64,000 nucleotides of DNA from Lentimonas sp. CC4. Lineage in GTDB: Bacteria; Verrucomicrobiota; Verrucomicrobiia; Opitutales; Coraliomargaritaceae. Both the position numbers and the translations under genes were made by a program. This document shows, piece by piece, positions 37,793 through 46,131 of this stretch. A model generated the notes under the pieces. That model saw only the letters and a program-made list of their open reading frames with translations, did not search any database and had not been told where the DNA came from. The DNA lies in NCBI RefSeq assembly GCF_902728235.1, contig NZ_CACVBO010000001.1, forward strand, positions 2,566,001-2,630,000, written 5' to 3'. Position 1 is the stretch's first letter. Every line of letters starts with the position of its first letter.

Positions 37793-38862
37793 GAGTGGGA
37801 CAAAAGGGTCAGTCCAATTTTCCATGTTTTTGTAGTAATATCCATTCTTTTGAGGGATCCTGCTTTCGGCGGCGACTGACTAAACTCTGGACATAAGAGG
37901 GAGCACCCATGTGCAAATTTTCGGCAATCCAACGATAGGGAGCCAGATGCACTTCCCTTAAATATCGAGCGAGGTCGACTTTCCATCCTTGCCCCTTTCG
38001 TCCAGACAAAAGATCCTCCGCTTCGTAGTTAATCGTATCGAGTCCCTCGCACAGCGTTCGTTCCCAACGTGGCTCGCGCATTTCCGAAGCCTCCGCTTCC
38101 ACGACTCTTTGTATCTGCTCGTCCTTGAGGTCATCCAGGATCGCTCGCTTGAAATCCTTCGTGCCTTTCACCCAACCTCGCGACATCTTTTCAAAGCCCA
38201 TCTGCTTCTGATCGCCTTCGCTCTGTGAAAGCCAGTCTAAATACTCTCGATATTTTTTGCGACCGGCACGACTGTCTACCAGTCCGCCCGCAAACTCTAA
38301 AGCAACCTCAGGCGATTCGAAAGCGGATCGCCGACTGGGATACCATAGCTGGGCAAAACTACTGTTTTTATATTGCTCCAACTCCGCCGCTTCAACCAAT
38401 CCAGCACGCACAGGATTCAAATGTATGTAGTGGCAGACAGCACCCAAGGCATCTCCATCGAGTAAGATAGCTTTATACCGCCCCTGAAACACATGGCCGT
38501 TGGCGTGATGAAAGCGATTGAAACGATTCGCAAAAGTAGATTGCAGCCAACGCATCCCCTCTACCAGATTTGGTTCAGGAGTCTCGATGCATAGGTGGTA
38601 GTGATTACTCATTAGGCACCAAGCATACAGACGCCAACCCATTGCAATGCACACCTCGTCCAAGCATTTCAGGAAGCTTTTTCGGGCACCAGCACTCTCG
38701 AATATCCATGAGCGATAGTTACCACGATTAATCACATGGTAACGCGCTCCTGCATATTCGATCCGAGTCTTACGCGCCATAATGACCAAGATGCAGTCCA
38801 GTCATAGCTGAGGCCATCTAAAAAAAAACATGGAAAATTGGACTGACCCTTTTTGTTGCGCC
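37793..38862 (-). mobile_element. IS200/RAYT-like element, copy 2
   Basis: A 1070-bp near-identical twin of 35577-36645 with the same terminal inverted sequences. It lies between the cassette boundary at 38884 and the cassette 10 start codon at 37772, that is, inside the cassette leader. Its orientation is the same as the cassette genes. Confidence 0.88.
37809..38789 (-). CDS. Y1/RAYT-type transposase, copy 2
   Basis: A 326-residue copy of the transposase at 35593, identical except for one Gly/Glu change near the C-terminus. Same NHYHL metal site and GRYKAILLD motif. The near identity implies very recent transposition or duplication; both genes are intact. Confidence 0.85.
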   Translation of the reverse strand: MVIMARKTRIEYAGARYHVINRGNYRSWIFESAGARKSFLKCLDEVCIAMGWRLYAWCLMSNHYHLCIETPEPNLVEGMRWLQSTFANRFNRFHHANGHVFQGRYKAILLDGDALGAVCHYIHLNPVRAGLVEAAELEQYKNSSFAQLWYPSRRSAFESPEVALEFAGGLVDSRAGRKKYREYLDWLSQSEGDQKQMGFEKMSRGWVKGTKDFKRAILDDLKDEQIQRVVEAEASEMREPRWERTLCEGLDTINYEAEDLLSGRKGQGWKVDLARYLREVHLAPYRWIAENLHMGAPSYVQSLVSRRRKQDPSKEWILLQKHGKLD

Positions 38863-38877
38863 TTTTCATTTTAATTT

Positions 38878-38948
38878 TCAGAACGTAGAGGCTACTCAGC
38901 CCTGTAGCGCGGAGCGCGAAAGGGATTGAGTATGCTGACTTGATAGCT
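38878..38948 (-). other. attC9, with G|AT-type partner core
   Basis: Minus strand: R'' AGCTATC, arms AGTCAGCATACTCAAT and GGGCTGAGTAGCCTCTAC, R' G|TTCTGA. R'' complements the start of its own cassette (GATAGCT at 39238-39232), confirming a non-canonical core. Confidence 0.82.
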
Positions 38949-38957
38949 GTTTCATTT

Positions 38958-39212
38958 CTAACGGCGACCTTCGTTGAATGCCTTTTTCAATTCCTGTTCT
39001 GATAGGTATTCGTCAGTCTGTTCAATTTTTATTTTTAAATCTACTGGGCCAAATATCATGTATAGGAGTAGCCCCAGTCCATTCAGGGTGCACAAGACGA
39101 CTGTCCAGCAGACCTTGTCGGTCGAGTCTATTCTATTGTTTCTTAGGAGGGCAATTAAGGCCCATAGCCATACGATTTCGATAAGCGCTACAATAATTAT
39201 AATCCAAGTCAT
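38958..39212 (-). CDS. Cassette 9: small membrane protein, PLDc_N-like
   Basis: The 84-residue protein has two membrane helices: WIIIIVALIEIVWLWALIALL, and VLCTLNGLGLLLYMIFGP after STDKVCWTV. The pattern, including K-x-x-W between the helices, resembles the phospholipase D nuclease N-terminal membrane domain (PLDc_N) found as small stand-alone proteins. Function unknown. The start ATG lies 26 nt after the cassette boundary. Confidence 0.6.
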   Translation of the reverse strand: MTWIIIIVALIEIVWLWALIALLRNNRIDSTDKVCWTVVLCTLNGLGLLLYMIFGPVDLKIKIEQTDEYLSEQELKKAFNEGRR

Positions 39213-39231
39213 GTCTTTCTCTTTCTTTAGT

Positions 39232-39293
39232 AGCTATCGTGAAGCTCTGGCGATGGCGCGTTAGCGACATTGCCCAGTAGCGTCTGGTTCTGA
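39232..39293 (-). other. attC8
   Basis: Minus strand: R'' TCAGAAC, arms CAGACGCTACTGGGCAATGT and CGCCAGAGCTTCAC, R' G|ATAGCT. R'' complements the first bases of cassette 8 (GTTCTGA). The centre GTCGCTAACGCGCCA is shared with attC2. Confidence 0.85.
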
Positions 39294-39767
39294 TTTATTT
39301 TTTATTCGATTGTAGGATCGGAGAAGCCATATTCCGATGCCTCTGCCAGAGAAAGCATATGTGAAATGGAATACTACGGCAATGAGGATAATCAATGATC
39401 CATCATTGCTTATCATTCTGTCCAATAGGCTTTGCGGTAAAAATGACGAGTGGAAGTCTTGCCACAGCTTTGCTCCGTAAACCCACATCCCCAAGAGGGT
39501 AAATCCAATGGTTCCAAAGGCAAAACGAGGGAACCTATTCACTTTTTCATCTTTTCCATTTGAGCCAAATATGAGCGCCAAGGCAGCAGCAAGGATGGAG
39601 ATAAATATCAGTATTCCTTCAAATGTCCCTGGCCACATGGATGGGTCTCCTTGTGGGTCGAAAAACTGATACTCGATCTGATTATAGACTTTCGGACCGA
39701 CTATTGCCAGTAGTCCAAGTGTGGAAATCGCTACGACAGCATACCAAGCGTATTTGATGATTTTCAT
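39261..39767 (-). CDS. Cassette 8: four-helix membrane protein, unknown
   Basis: A 168-residue protein with about four hydrophobic segments (AVVAISTLGLLAIV, ILIFISILAAALALIFG, FAFGTIGFTLLGMWVYGA, LIILIAVVFHFTYAFSG). The last codons and the TAA are read from attC8, so part of the C-terminus (EPDATGQCR) is recombination-site sequence. No family recognised. Confidence 0.62.
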   Translation of the reverse strand: MKIIKYAWYAVVAISTLGLLAIVGPKVYNQIEYQFFDPQGDPSMWPGTFEGILIFISILAAALALIFGSNGKDEKVNRFPRFAFGTIGFTLLGMWVYGAKLWQDFHSSFLPQSLLDRMISNDGSLIILIAVVFHFTYAFSGRGIGIWLLRSYNRIKNKSEPDATGQCR

Positions 39768-39776
39768 TTTTCTTTC

Positions 39777-39844
39777 TCAGAACGTTAAAGAGGACTCATG
39801 AGTGAGCGGGAGCGAAACTCATTGAGTCACTCGACTGGTTGGCT
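39777..39844 (-). other. attC7
   Basis: Minus strand: R'' AGCCAAC, arms CAGTCGAGTGACTCAATGAG and CTCACTCATGAGTCCTCTTTAAC, R' G|TTCTGA. R'' complements the first bases of cassette 7 (GTTGGCT). Confidence 0.87.
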
Positions 39845-40219
39845 GTTTGGTTGCTGGTATCGCTCGTTGGTTTGTGGGTCGTAAAGAGCACATCCAAAAT
39901 GGCTTCCAACGTCGATAATTCTGTTCATCGTATCAGGGCTATCGAGCAGCTTGTAGCCACAGGTGACTATGATGCAATTCACTGACATTTTATCAGCATG
40001 CGTAAAGCTGACCTGAAAATAGCTCCCTTCGCCTTCCCAGTCCAGAGAGATGTCGCCATCCACTATGCCTGGGAAATCGAGTTTAAATTTCTCTCTTATT
40101 TTGTCTCGACTGAATGTTGCAATGCCTGCGATCGGCTTGTCGGCAGATAGGGTCTCAATAACGTCTTGAGGATCGTTCTTCAGGTTTCGTTCTTCTCTCC
40201 AAAAGTATAGGTCGTAGCT
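39827..40219 (-). CDS. Cassette 7: hypothetical protein starting MSYDLYFW
   Basis: A 130-residue soluble protein. Start ATG at 40219, 22 nt inside the cassette. MSYDLYFWREE at the start followed by alternating beta-like segments (GIATFSRDKIREKFKL, ISLDWEGEGSYFQVSF, NCIIVTCGYKLL) recalls small immunity-like proteins, but this is only an impression. The last residues (QPVE) and the stop come from attC7. Confidence 0.58.
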   Translation of the reverse strand, partial: SYDLYFWREERNLKNDPQDVIETLSADKPIAGIATFSRDKIREKFKLDFPGIVDGDISLDWEGEGSYFQVSFTHADKMSVNCIIVTCGYKLLDSPDTMNRIIDVGSHFGCALYDPQTNERYQQPNSQPVE

Positions 40220-40234
40220 CATTTGATTTTTCTT

Positions 40235-40289
<55 letters not shown>

Positions 40290-40295
<6 letters not shown>

Positions 40296-40919
40296 TTGTT
40301 GCCATATCGCATAAATAGGCAGTCCTTGGTAGAATTTTAGGCGACAGATGTTTAATGTCTTATCTGGGGATGTCTTCCAATCATACTGGAAAATCTCACC
40401 ATTCTTCCTGTCGGGCGTGTCTCCAAAATGCCGCTCTGTATATTCCAGTTTCTCTAGATATGGCATTCTTCCAGAGTTTGCATCTCCGAGGGGCGCCCAA
40501 GCAACTCGAACTTCTGAGCTGAGTTTTATCCCATTATCTTTGAAGTATAATGCTTTAACGACCATTCCAATAATTCTAAAAAACCTATCTCTATCGACGG
40601 AGAAGGAAGAAGTCGCTTCGCCCATAAATGTGGCATCTTGGAGGTTGGGCATAAATTGCCCGACTAGATGTGGGCGGTATTGGAATGATCTCATTACACT
40701 GTTTAAGTGTTCTCCAGTGTCGAATTTGCTTTTTGGTGCAGAGAGCAGCATAAATTTCAGATACTCATCATCTTTAGTTTTATTTTTAGATGTATTGTGA
40801 GTCTCGCAACTTGGAACCGAATCAAGTTGATGCCTATGCCCTTTCGGGAAGACAGATCTAGGTGGGCAATGCTCGTTACTCGTGGCAAGAGTATCACACA
40901 TGTAGCATGTTTTTTTCAT
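40290..40919 (-). CDS. Cassette 6: HNH-like zinc-site protein
   Basis: The 209-residue protein starts MKKTCYMCDTLATSNEHCPP with a C-x2-C pair and an EH-x-P-P motif, then VPSCETHNTSKNKTKDDEYL with C-x2-H-N. This C-x2-C...EHxxP...C-x2-H/C-N arrangement is that of HNH-type zinc-binding nuclease domains. The remaining 150 residues are not recognised. A DNA- or RNA-acting role, perhaps defence, is inferred. The start ATG at 40919 is 8 nt from the cassette boundary; the stop TAA is inside attC6. Confidence 0.6.
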
Positions 40920-40921
40920 TT

Positions 40922-41419
<498 letters not shown>

Positions 41420-41422
41420 TTC

Positions 41423-41491
41423 TGAGAACGTAGAGGGGATGCATAGATGAGCGCCAGCGAAATCTATTGTCCATCTCCCGACTGGATATGC
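41423..41491 (-). other. attC4, with non-canonical ATC/GAT core
   Basis: Minus strand: R'' GCATATC, arms CAGTCGGGAGATGGACAATAG and CTATGCATCCCCTCTAC, R' G|TTCTCA. R'' is ATC-ended, not AAC, but it exactly complements the start of its own cassette (GATATGC). Confidence 0.85.
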
Positions 41492-41862
41492 TCTTTTTTA
41501 GTGAGGATCTCAATAACTTGAGTAAGGCGATCCATTAGGGCCTCTAGCGGCAATGAGACGTGAAATATGCTGTCATCAAATTCGAAGGATATGGATGCTT
41601 CAGAAGCTTCAATTTTTATTCTAGAAACGAATGAATCTGTAGTTGGTCCATGGTCAAAAAACGCAAAGTCATCATCGATATCTCTTGTTTCAATTCTTTG
41701 TTTTTCCCAGTTCAGGCTGTAGATGAAGGCAGAGACATATGTCATGTTATCGCAATCAGTCAGAAGTTTGTTCCCAGCCCAAATGTCAACTTGTAGTAGC
41801 CCTTCACTGTATGAATCAGCGATTTCGAAGCAGATCGTGTTTCTGTCTCCTATGATTTTCAT
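41464..41862 (-). CDS. Cassette 4: hypothetical protein
   Basis: A 132-residue soluble, acidic protein with beta-rich alternation (TICFEIADSYSEGLLQVDIW, ASISFEFDDSIFHVSLPLE) and a C-terminal helix (ALMDRLTQVIEILTK). No family recognised. The last eight codons (HIQSGDGQ) and stop lie within attC4. Confidence 0.6.
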   Translation of the reverse strand: MKIIGDRNTICFEIADSYSEGLLQVDIWAGNKLLTDCDNMTYVSAFIYSLNWEKQRIETRDIDDDFAFFDHGPTTDSFVSRIKIEASEASISFEFDDSIFHVSLPLEALMDRLTQVIEILTKKEHIQSGDGQ

Positions 41863-41869
41863 TTTGTCT

Positions 41870-41937
41870 GCATATCGTAGAGGTGTGATATAGATGAGCG
41901 CCAGCGAAATCTATTGATCACCACCGACTGGTTGGGG
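41870..41937 (-). other. attC3
   Basis: Minus strand: R'' CCCCAAC, arms CAGTCGGTGGTGATCAATAG and CTATATCACACCTCTAC, R' G|ATATGC. R'' complements the cassette 3 start (GTTGGGG). Shares the centre ATTTCGCTGGCGCTCAT with attC4. Confidence 0.86.
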
Positions 41938-42681
41938 TTCTATTTTTATTATGTTACCGTCTACTATTGATCTCGCATCGATATTTTGAAGTGCAAAATT
42001 CAGGCACCTATACCTATCCAAGCCTTTCAATGACAGATTGAGTTTCAAGTTATCAAGGGACGGATCGACTTCAACCTTAAGGCCAGATCCCTCGACTATT
42101 AGTTCAATGCCATCATGAACCTTTCGATGGCTTAATAAGAGACGTTCCAGTCGATTCCGCTTCAGGTATTCAATCCTACGAATCGCCTCAGTAGATCCAG
42201 GCATCACTCGGATCAGTTCGTCTCTATATCTTTTTCTTCCTCTTTCGGCCTCATCTTGTGGATCAAGCTCATCTCCGAGGATGACGCCTAGATCTGCTTG
42301 GTAGTAAAAACTGCCATTTCCATAGACTCCTGAGATCAAGGTATCATCTATGGCGTCCCTACGGATTCTAAACCTTACCATTGCTGTTTCATCGCTGGAG
42401 GCATTCTTGTTCAGTTGAATAGAAGTCTCGTGCCTGAATGCTTGATCTTCAATTTCAACCTCGCTCAGAGTATAGGTTCTTTCGCCCCAATTTATCGACG
42501 TTGGAAAAGTAGCGAAAATATAAACAAGTTCCGGATTTCTGTCATTCTCTTGAACTACTCGACCCACCTTGAAGCTGAATCCGCTATCACTCAGGTCTTT
42601 TTTCTTGAGCTCAAATATTCCCGATGGAGATGCGTGAAGTCCAAGGCCAATGAAGGCTAATACTAGAATGGTCACTTTCAT
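41911..42681 (-). CDS. Cassette 3: secreted protein with STN-like domain
   Basis: The 256-residue protein has a signal peptide (MKVTILVLAFIGLGLHASPS). The C-terminal part, ELIVEGSGLKVEVDPSLDNL with LNLSLKGLDRYRCLNFALQN and DGNIIKIEPQ, has the strand-helix pattern of the secretin/TonB short N-terminal (STN) domain. Its middle is unrecognised. The ATG at 42681 is 16 nt inside the cassette; a TTG in the core would be an unlikely earlier start. The stop lies inside attC3. Confidence 0.6.
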   Translation of the reverse strand: MKVTILVLAFIGLGLHASPSGIFELKKKDLSDSGFSFKVGRVVQENDRNPELVYIFATFPTSINWGERTYTLSEVEIEDQAFRHETSIQLNKNASSDETAMVRFRIRRDAIDDTLISGVYGNGSFYYQADLGVILGDELDPQDEAERGRKRYRDELIRVMPGSTEAIRRIEYLKRNRLERLLLSHRKVHDGIELIVEGSGLKVEVDPSLDNLKLNLSLKGLDRYRCLNFALQNIDARSIVDGNIIKIEPQPVGGDQ

Positions 42682-42690
42682 TTTATATTT

Positions 42691-42751
42691 CCCCAACGTG
42701 GAGCTCTGGCGCGGCGCGTTAGCGACGTTGTCCAGAAGCGTCTGGTTAGGT
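42691..42751 (-). other. attC2
   Basis: Minus strand: R'' ACCTAAC, arms CAGACGCTTCTGGACAACGT and CGCCAGAGCTCCAC, R' G|TTGGGG. R'' exactly complements the cassette 2 start (GTTAGGT). Close to canonical attC organisation. Confidence 0.9.
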
Positions 42752-43213
42752 CGGTGTTTCGATTAAGTTCAATTCTTCAAAAAAATGTTCTTTTTGGAAT
42801 CTGTCTCGTAATGCTCGAATAGATTCTTCGGGGATAGAATCTAACCCTTCGATCGTGAAAGTTCCAGTGAAGACTGGTGGATTAAGCACTTCCATGAATC
42901 TAGCCCATATTCCTTGCTTCTTTTTCGTTTCGAGAGCTTTGAACGTGTAAAACCTGATGACTGCTTCGGTGCCTTCAATGTCGAACTCGCTGGGGCTGAA
43001 AGGGTTTATTTCTCTGTATTCGTTTCCGTCGTTCGGAAAATCTTCGTTCGGTCTCGTCGATCCAACAGCAAGAACCAGCCACTTCGATTTTTCATTCTTT
43101 CTAGCAAGCACAAGTGTTGCGGGTTCTTCGATGTGATACGATAGAACTTTCGATTCAATAAGCCACTTCCCTGAATGGTTAATGAGGCTGAAATCTATTT
43201 TTCTTTTATTCAC
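42746..43213 (-). CDS. Cassette 2: hypothetical protein
   Basis: A 155-residue soluble protein, beta-rich at the N-terminus (KIDFSLINHSGKWLIESKVL, TLVLARKNEKSKWLVLAVGS). The start is a GTG at 43213 inside the R' core of attC1, and the TAA stop lies in the R'' core of attC2, so the ORF fills the whole cassette. No family recognised. Confidence 0.6.
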   Translation of the reverse strand: MNKRKIDFSLINHSGKWLIESKVLSYHIEEPATLVLARKNEKSKWLVLAVGSTRPNEDFPNDGNEYREINPFSPSEFDIEGTEAVIRFYTFKALETKKKQGIWARFMEVLNPPVFTGTFTIEGLDSIPEESIRALRDRFQKEHFFEELNLIETPT

Positions 43214-43277
43214 CTAACGTCAAAGGTAGGCATGGAGTGAGGCACGAACGGAATTGTCCTATCCTGCCTGGTTATGT
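43212..43277 (-). other. attC1
   Basis: Minus strand: R'' ACATAAC, arms CAGGCAGGATAGGACAATTC and CCATGCCTACCTTTGAC, R' G|TTAGGT. R'' complements GTTATGT at the attI junction (43625-43619), which defines the cassette 1 start. Confidence 0.87.
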
Positions 43278-43622
43278 ATTTAATTTTAGTGTGAAGTTCA
43301 TATCTTTACCATACCATTCATCACTGCCGTAAGTGAAGAATTCGAGCATTTCTGGCTTTCCATCAGTGCAGAATAAGACTGATCCCATTCCGTTTGGGAC
43401 TGAAGGTATCATAATAATATAGTCATTCAAACCTAAGGTTTCGTTTCCCAGTCCAATATCGTTTTCAATAGGTTCAAAGTCAGTAAATCCGCCAACTCCT
43501 GAATACGTTCTTTTGCTGACTTTAAGATCTTCGATGATGCCTTCAAGTTCAGGGTTGTGAACTGCCAGTTTACGGAGGACTGACGTTTCGAGTTCGTTTA
43601 ACTGGTCTTCATTTTCTGACAT
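43272..43622 (-). CDS. Cassette 1: hypothetical protein
   Basis: A 116-residue soluble protein with an acidic N-terminal helix (NELETSVLRKLAVHNPELEG) and a beta-rich C-terminus. Its ATG is part of the G|TTATGT insertion core, and its TAA is in the R'' core of attC1. It is first after the putative Pc promoter and so probably the best-expressed cassette. No family recognised. Confidence 0.6.
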   Translation of the reverse strand: MSENEDQLNELETSVLRKLAVHNPELEGIIEDLKVSKRTYSGVGGFTDFEPIENDIGLGNETLGLNDYIIMIPSVPNGMGSVLFCTDGKPEMLEFFTYGSDEWYGKDMNFTLKLNT

Positions 43623-43624
43623 AA

Positions 43625-43760
43625 CAAGTTATTATGTCATTTCTACAGAGTATCCCTGCTTAAGATATGTCAAACGTATTTTAACGTATTTTAGCCCAAA
43701 CAGGCTTGCGTTTATGCTAAGATATCATTCTATTACTCATGATATGTCATTCTCTATATT
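43625..43760. other. attI region of the integron
   Basis: The 136 bp between the first cassette boundary (AACTTG|TTATGT on the minus strand) and the integrase start. It contains two direct AAAATACGTT repeats (43674-43695, minus strand), each with an ACG|TT core-like step. These resemble the direct integrase-binding repeats of other attI sites. There are also three TGACATAT/A copies (43633, 43665, 43742). Confidence 0.7.
43647..43673 (-). promoter_or_regulatory. Putative cassette promoter Pc
   Basis: Perfect -35 TTGACA at 43673-43668 with a weak -10 TACTCT at 43652-43647 (15-bp spacer), reading into cassette 1, whose ATG is 25 bp further on. The match at -35 and the position fit Pc; the -10 is poor. 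Confidence 0.5.
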
Positions 43761-45146
43761 ATGATTAAGTTACCGCTAGAGACCTTTAAATTGTATCAGG
43801 CTCGTTTGACTGTCTTGGGTGTTTCGAGTCCAGAACAGCCTCATTATGTGAAGTGGGTTCGGTATTTCTTGGATTTTGAAGCTAAGTATGGCAACGGGCA
43901 GCCCAGCCCTGTGGTGGTCGCTTTATTTATGGCGAAGCTTGCCAGTAAGGGGCAGTCGCAGAGCTTACGCGATCAGGCGCGCAGAGCCGTCCGTATCTAC
44001 CATGGGCTGGGCGAGCCTGTGACTTCCCCCTCGGAGTCGCCTTTGGCTTCTTTGGTGTCGGAGCCTTCAGCCAAGCCGAAGATGACGCCGAAAATGACGC
44101 CGAAGGGCGATGCTGTGGCCTCGGCGGCACCAGAGCCGGATGGGAGTGAGAGGGCTACGGAAGGAGCACAGGGGCGTGGCGGTTGGGAGCAGTTAGAGCG
44201 CGAGCTCGCGGGTGAGATTAAGCGCCGCAATTATTCGCCCAATACTTCGAGAACTTACGTCAACTGGGTGCAGCGCTTTGGCAACTACACCGGGCATATG
44301 CCGGTCGACGAGATCTCGGACGAGACGGCGAGGGACTTTTTGACGGATCTGGCAGTGAAGGACGAGGTGGTGGCATCGACGCAGAATCAGGCGTTTAATG
44401 CGCTGTTGTTTTTGTTTCGGCATATCCTCAAGCGTGATTACGAGCTGGGTGACAGTGTGGTTCGAGCTAAAGTGAGTAAATACATCCCTACAGTGTTAAC
44501 GCGGCCGGAGGTCGATGCGGCACTCAAAGAGCTGGCATTCCCTTTTGATCTGATCGTCTCGATGCTGTATGGCTGTGGTTTGCGGCTTTCAGAATGTCTG
44601 AATCTACGTGTGAGTGATCTAGATTTCGACGAGAATTTGGTGATCGTGCATGACGGTAAGGGGCAGAAGGATCGCTCTGTGCCGTTGCCGAAGAAGCTTC
44701 GGTTGGCGCTGAAGCAGCAAGTTCGGCGTGTGGCGAAGCAACTAGAGCGGGATCTGGAGTCTTCGGACTTCGGGGGAGTGTTTATGCCTGAGTCCTTGGG
44801 CAAGCGACGTGCACAGCGAGAGGCTAAGGAATTGCAGTGGCAGTGGCTTTTTCCAGCCAAGGCGTTGACCATGGTGCCTAAAGAGGGTCGCTATCGCCGC
44901 TATCACAGTTACAAGCAGCAGGTGAGCCAGTCGATCAAGATGGCCGCGAGAAAAGCAAAAATTGCCAAGCGAGTGACGGCGCACACCTTTCGGCACAGCT
45001 TTGCCAGCCACTTGCTGGCGGCGAATGTCGATCTGCGCACGATCCAGGAATTGCTAGGGCATGCGGATATTAAGACGACGATGATCTATACGCACACGGT
45101 GAAGAGCCGAACCAAGAAGGAAATGATCAGCCCATTGGATCTGTAG
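43761..45146 (+). CDS. intI: Integron integrase IntI with extra N-terminal domain
   Basis: The 461-residue tyrosine recombinase has a core-binding domain at about 147-235 (YSPNTSRTYVNWVQRFGNYT), then catalytic box I YGCGLRLSECLNLRVSDLD, the IntI-specific insert between the conserved boxes (LQWQWLFPAKAL and YRRYHSYKQQVSQSIKMA, about 362-390), box II AHTFRHSFASHLL, LLGHADI and the nucleophile in MIYTH. The insert distinguishes integron integrases from XerC/D. Residues 1-75 add a second core-binding-like helical domain joined by a Pro/Lys/Glu-rich linker (about 80-140), making the protein over 100 residues longer than usual IntI. Divergent from the cassettes. Confidence 0.92.
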   Translation: MIKLPLETFKLYQARLTVLGVSSPEQPHYVKWVRYFLDFEAKYGNGQPSPVVVALFMAKLASKGQSQSLRDQARRAVRIYHGLGEPVTSPSESPLASLVSEPSAKPKMTPKMTPKGDAVASAAPEPDGSERATEGAQGRGGWEQLERELAGEIKRRNYSPNTSRTYVNWVQRFGNYTGHMPVDEISDETARDFLTDLAVKDEVVASTQNQAFNALLFLFRHILKRDYELGDSVVRAKVSKYIPTVLTRPEVDAALKELAFPFDLIVSMLYGCGLRLSECLNLRVSDLDFDENLVIVHDGKGQKDRSVPLPKKLRLALKQQVRRVAKQLERDLESSDFGGVFMPESLGKRRAQREAKELQWQWLFPAKALTMVPKEGRYRRYHSYKQQVSQSIKMAARKAKIAKRVTAHTFRHSFASHLLAANVDLRTIQELLGHADIKTTMIYTHTVKSRTKKEMISPLDL

Positions 45147-45613
45147 TGGAGGACGATGGCTTGCCGGTGGGGTGTCAGGGTTGATTTCAGTTCACGATGC
45201 TCAACTTGAAGACTACGGCCTAAATCTCTTGGTCTGTGTTTCATGTTTTTAGAATCATCCTAGATTCTGCCTCCTGACTCCTCTTTTAAGGTTAAGGGCG
45301 GCTGGTTTGATATGCTTTGCGTCTTTGTGCCTTGAGCGAAGCGGGCGAGAGATACTGTTGATGGGCGGGTCGGAACTGGTTTGGGCATCGAAAAAGCGAC
45401 TCTCTGACAAGTTCCGAGGCTGCTCGCTTGGGTTCTGCGGCTTGAGTTCTGTGCGGTCTTCCCGAGGAAAGCCCCTACGCTTGGGGTCTGTGGCTTCGCG
45501 TATACTTGGCGTGACTTAGCGGGCAGACTCTCACTTTGCCTGCGGTCTTTTTGTCCAGAACAGACAGGACGTAGGTCTTCCGGAGATGGCGTAGCAATGT
45601 CTGTATCACTTTG
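45147..45613. other. Gene-free stretch after intI
   Basis: 467 bp with no supported gene. It holds short direct repeats of ctgactcct type and, at its right end, one copy of the dispersed palindromic repeat. The one plus-strand frame here (about 45307-45519) has no conserved features. Confidence 0.5.
45568..45599. repeat. Dispersed palindromic repeat, short form
   Basis: GACGTAGGTCTTCCGGAG and ATGGCGTAGCAATG. It lies 15 bp beyond the stop of a minus-strand gene, as does the copy at 52741, so it may act as a transcript-end structure. Confidence 0.7.
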
Positions 45614-46126
45614 TTACAGCACTTCAAACTCGCGATTCGCTGCAATGTAGAGCGGGTGCTTCGGCGTCTGATTGGCGTTCTTTCCGAGGCAGGAAATATT
45701 TAGATTCGGGAGCTTTCGAAACGGTTCCAGTAATGCCAAACAGGCGTTTTGCCTATCCATATGTAGGCCGTGGTTGCCCCAGCCGCCGACGATGTCTAGC
45801 TGTCCGCCATTGAGCTCGTAGGCTTCGGTGATAGCGGCTTTGATCTGGGCGTCGTTCTCGGGGCCGACGGGGTCTCCGATTGCCATCATGTCCTTCGGAT
45901 CGGTGGCGCGGTAGGCGAAGATGTTGAGCATACAAAACTCGTTGGCACCGAGCCGTCCACAGAATGCTTTGATGCGTGTGAGGGTCGGGTCGAGCTGGTT
46001 CTCGTCCGCAGTGGATGGGTTGAGGCACATAAAGATGGCTCTGCGGCGTTCGAAGAGTTCATCCCATTTGTGGAGGAGCGTGTAGCGATAGCGGCGACAC
46101 TCGGAGAAGGTGCAATCGTTTTGCAT
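45614..46126 (-). CDS. DUF1643 family protein
   Basis: The 170-residue protein has RRAIFMCLNPSTADENQLDPTL (the CLNPSTAD signature), RLGANEFCMLNIFAYRATDP, GGWGNHG and CLGKNANQTPKHPLYI, the standard pattern of DUF1643. Function unknown; members are scattered by horizontal transfer. Start ATG at 46126, 5 bp after the acetylesterase stop. Confidence 0.85.
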   Translation of the reverse strand: MQNDCTFSECRRYRYTLLHKWDELFERRRAIFMCLNPSTADENQLDPTLTRIKAFCGRLGANEFCMLNIFAYRATDPKDMMAIGDPVGPENDAQIKAAITEAYELNGGQLDIVGGWGNHGLHMDRQNACLALLEPFRKLPNLNISCLGKNANQTPKHPLYIAANREFEVL

Positions 46127-46131
46127 GGTTG

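Noticed and set aside
41870-41937. Cassette small genes as a toxin-antitoxin or defence island
   Set aside because: No paired toxin-antitoxin signatures; boundaries and palindromes are explained by attC sites.
43761-45146. Integrase as XerC/XerD or a phage integrase
   Set aside because: The IntI-specific insert (LFPAKAL...YRRYHSY) and adjacent attC array argue for an integron integrase; no phage genes nearby.
45307-45519. 70-residue plus-strand ORF after intI
   Set aside because: Arg/Ser-rich translation without motif, ribosome binding site or conserved context.
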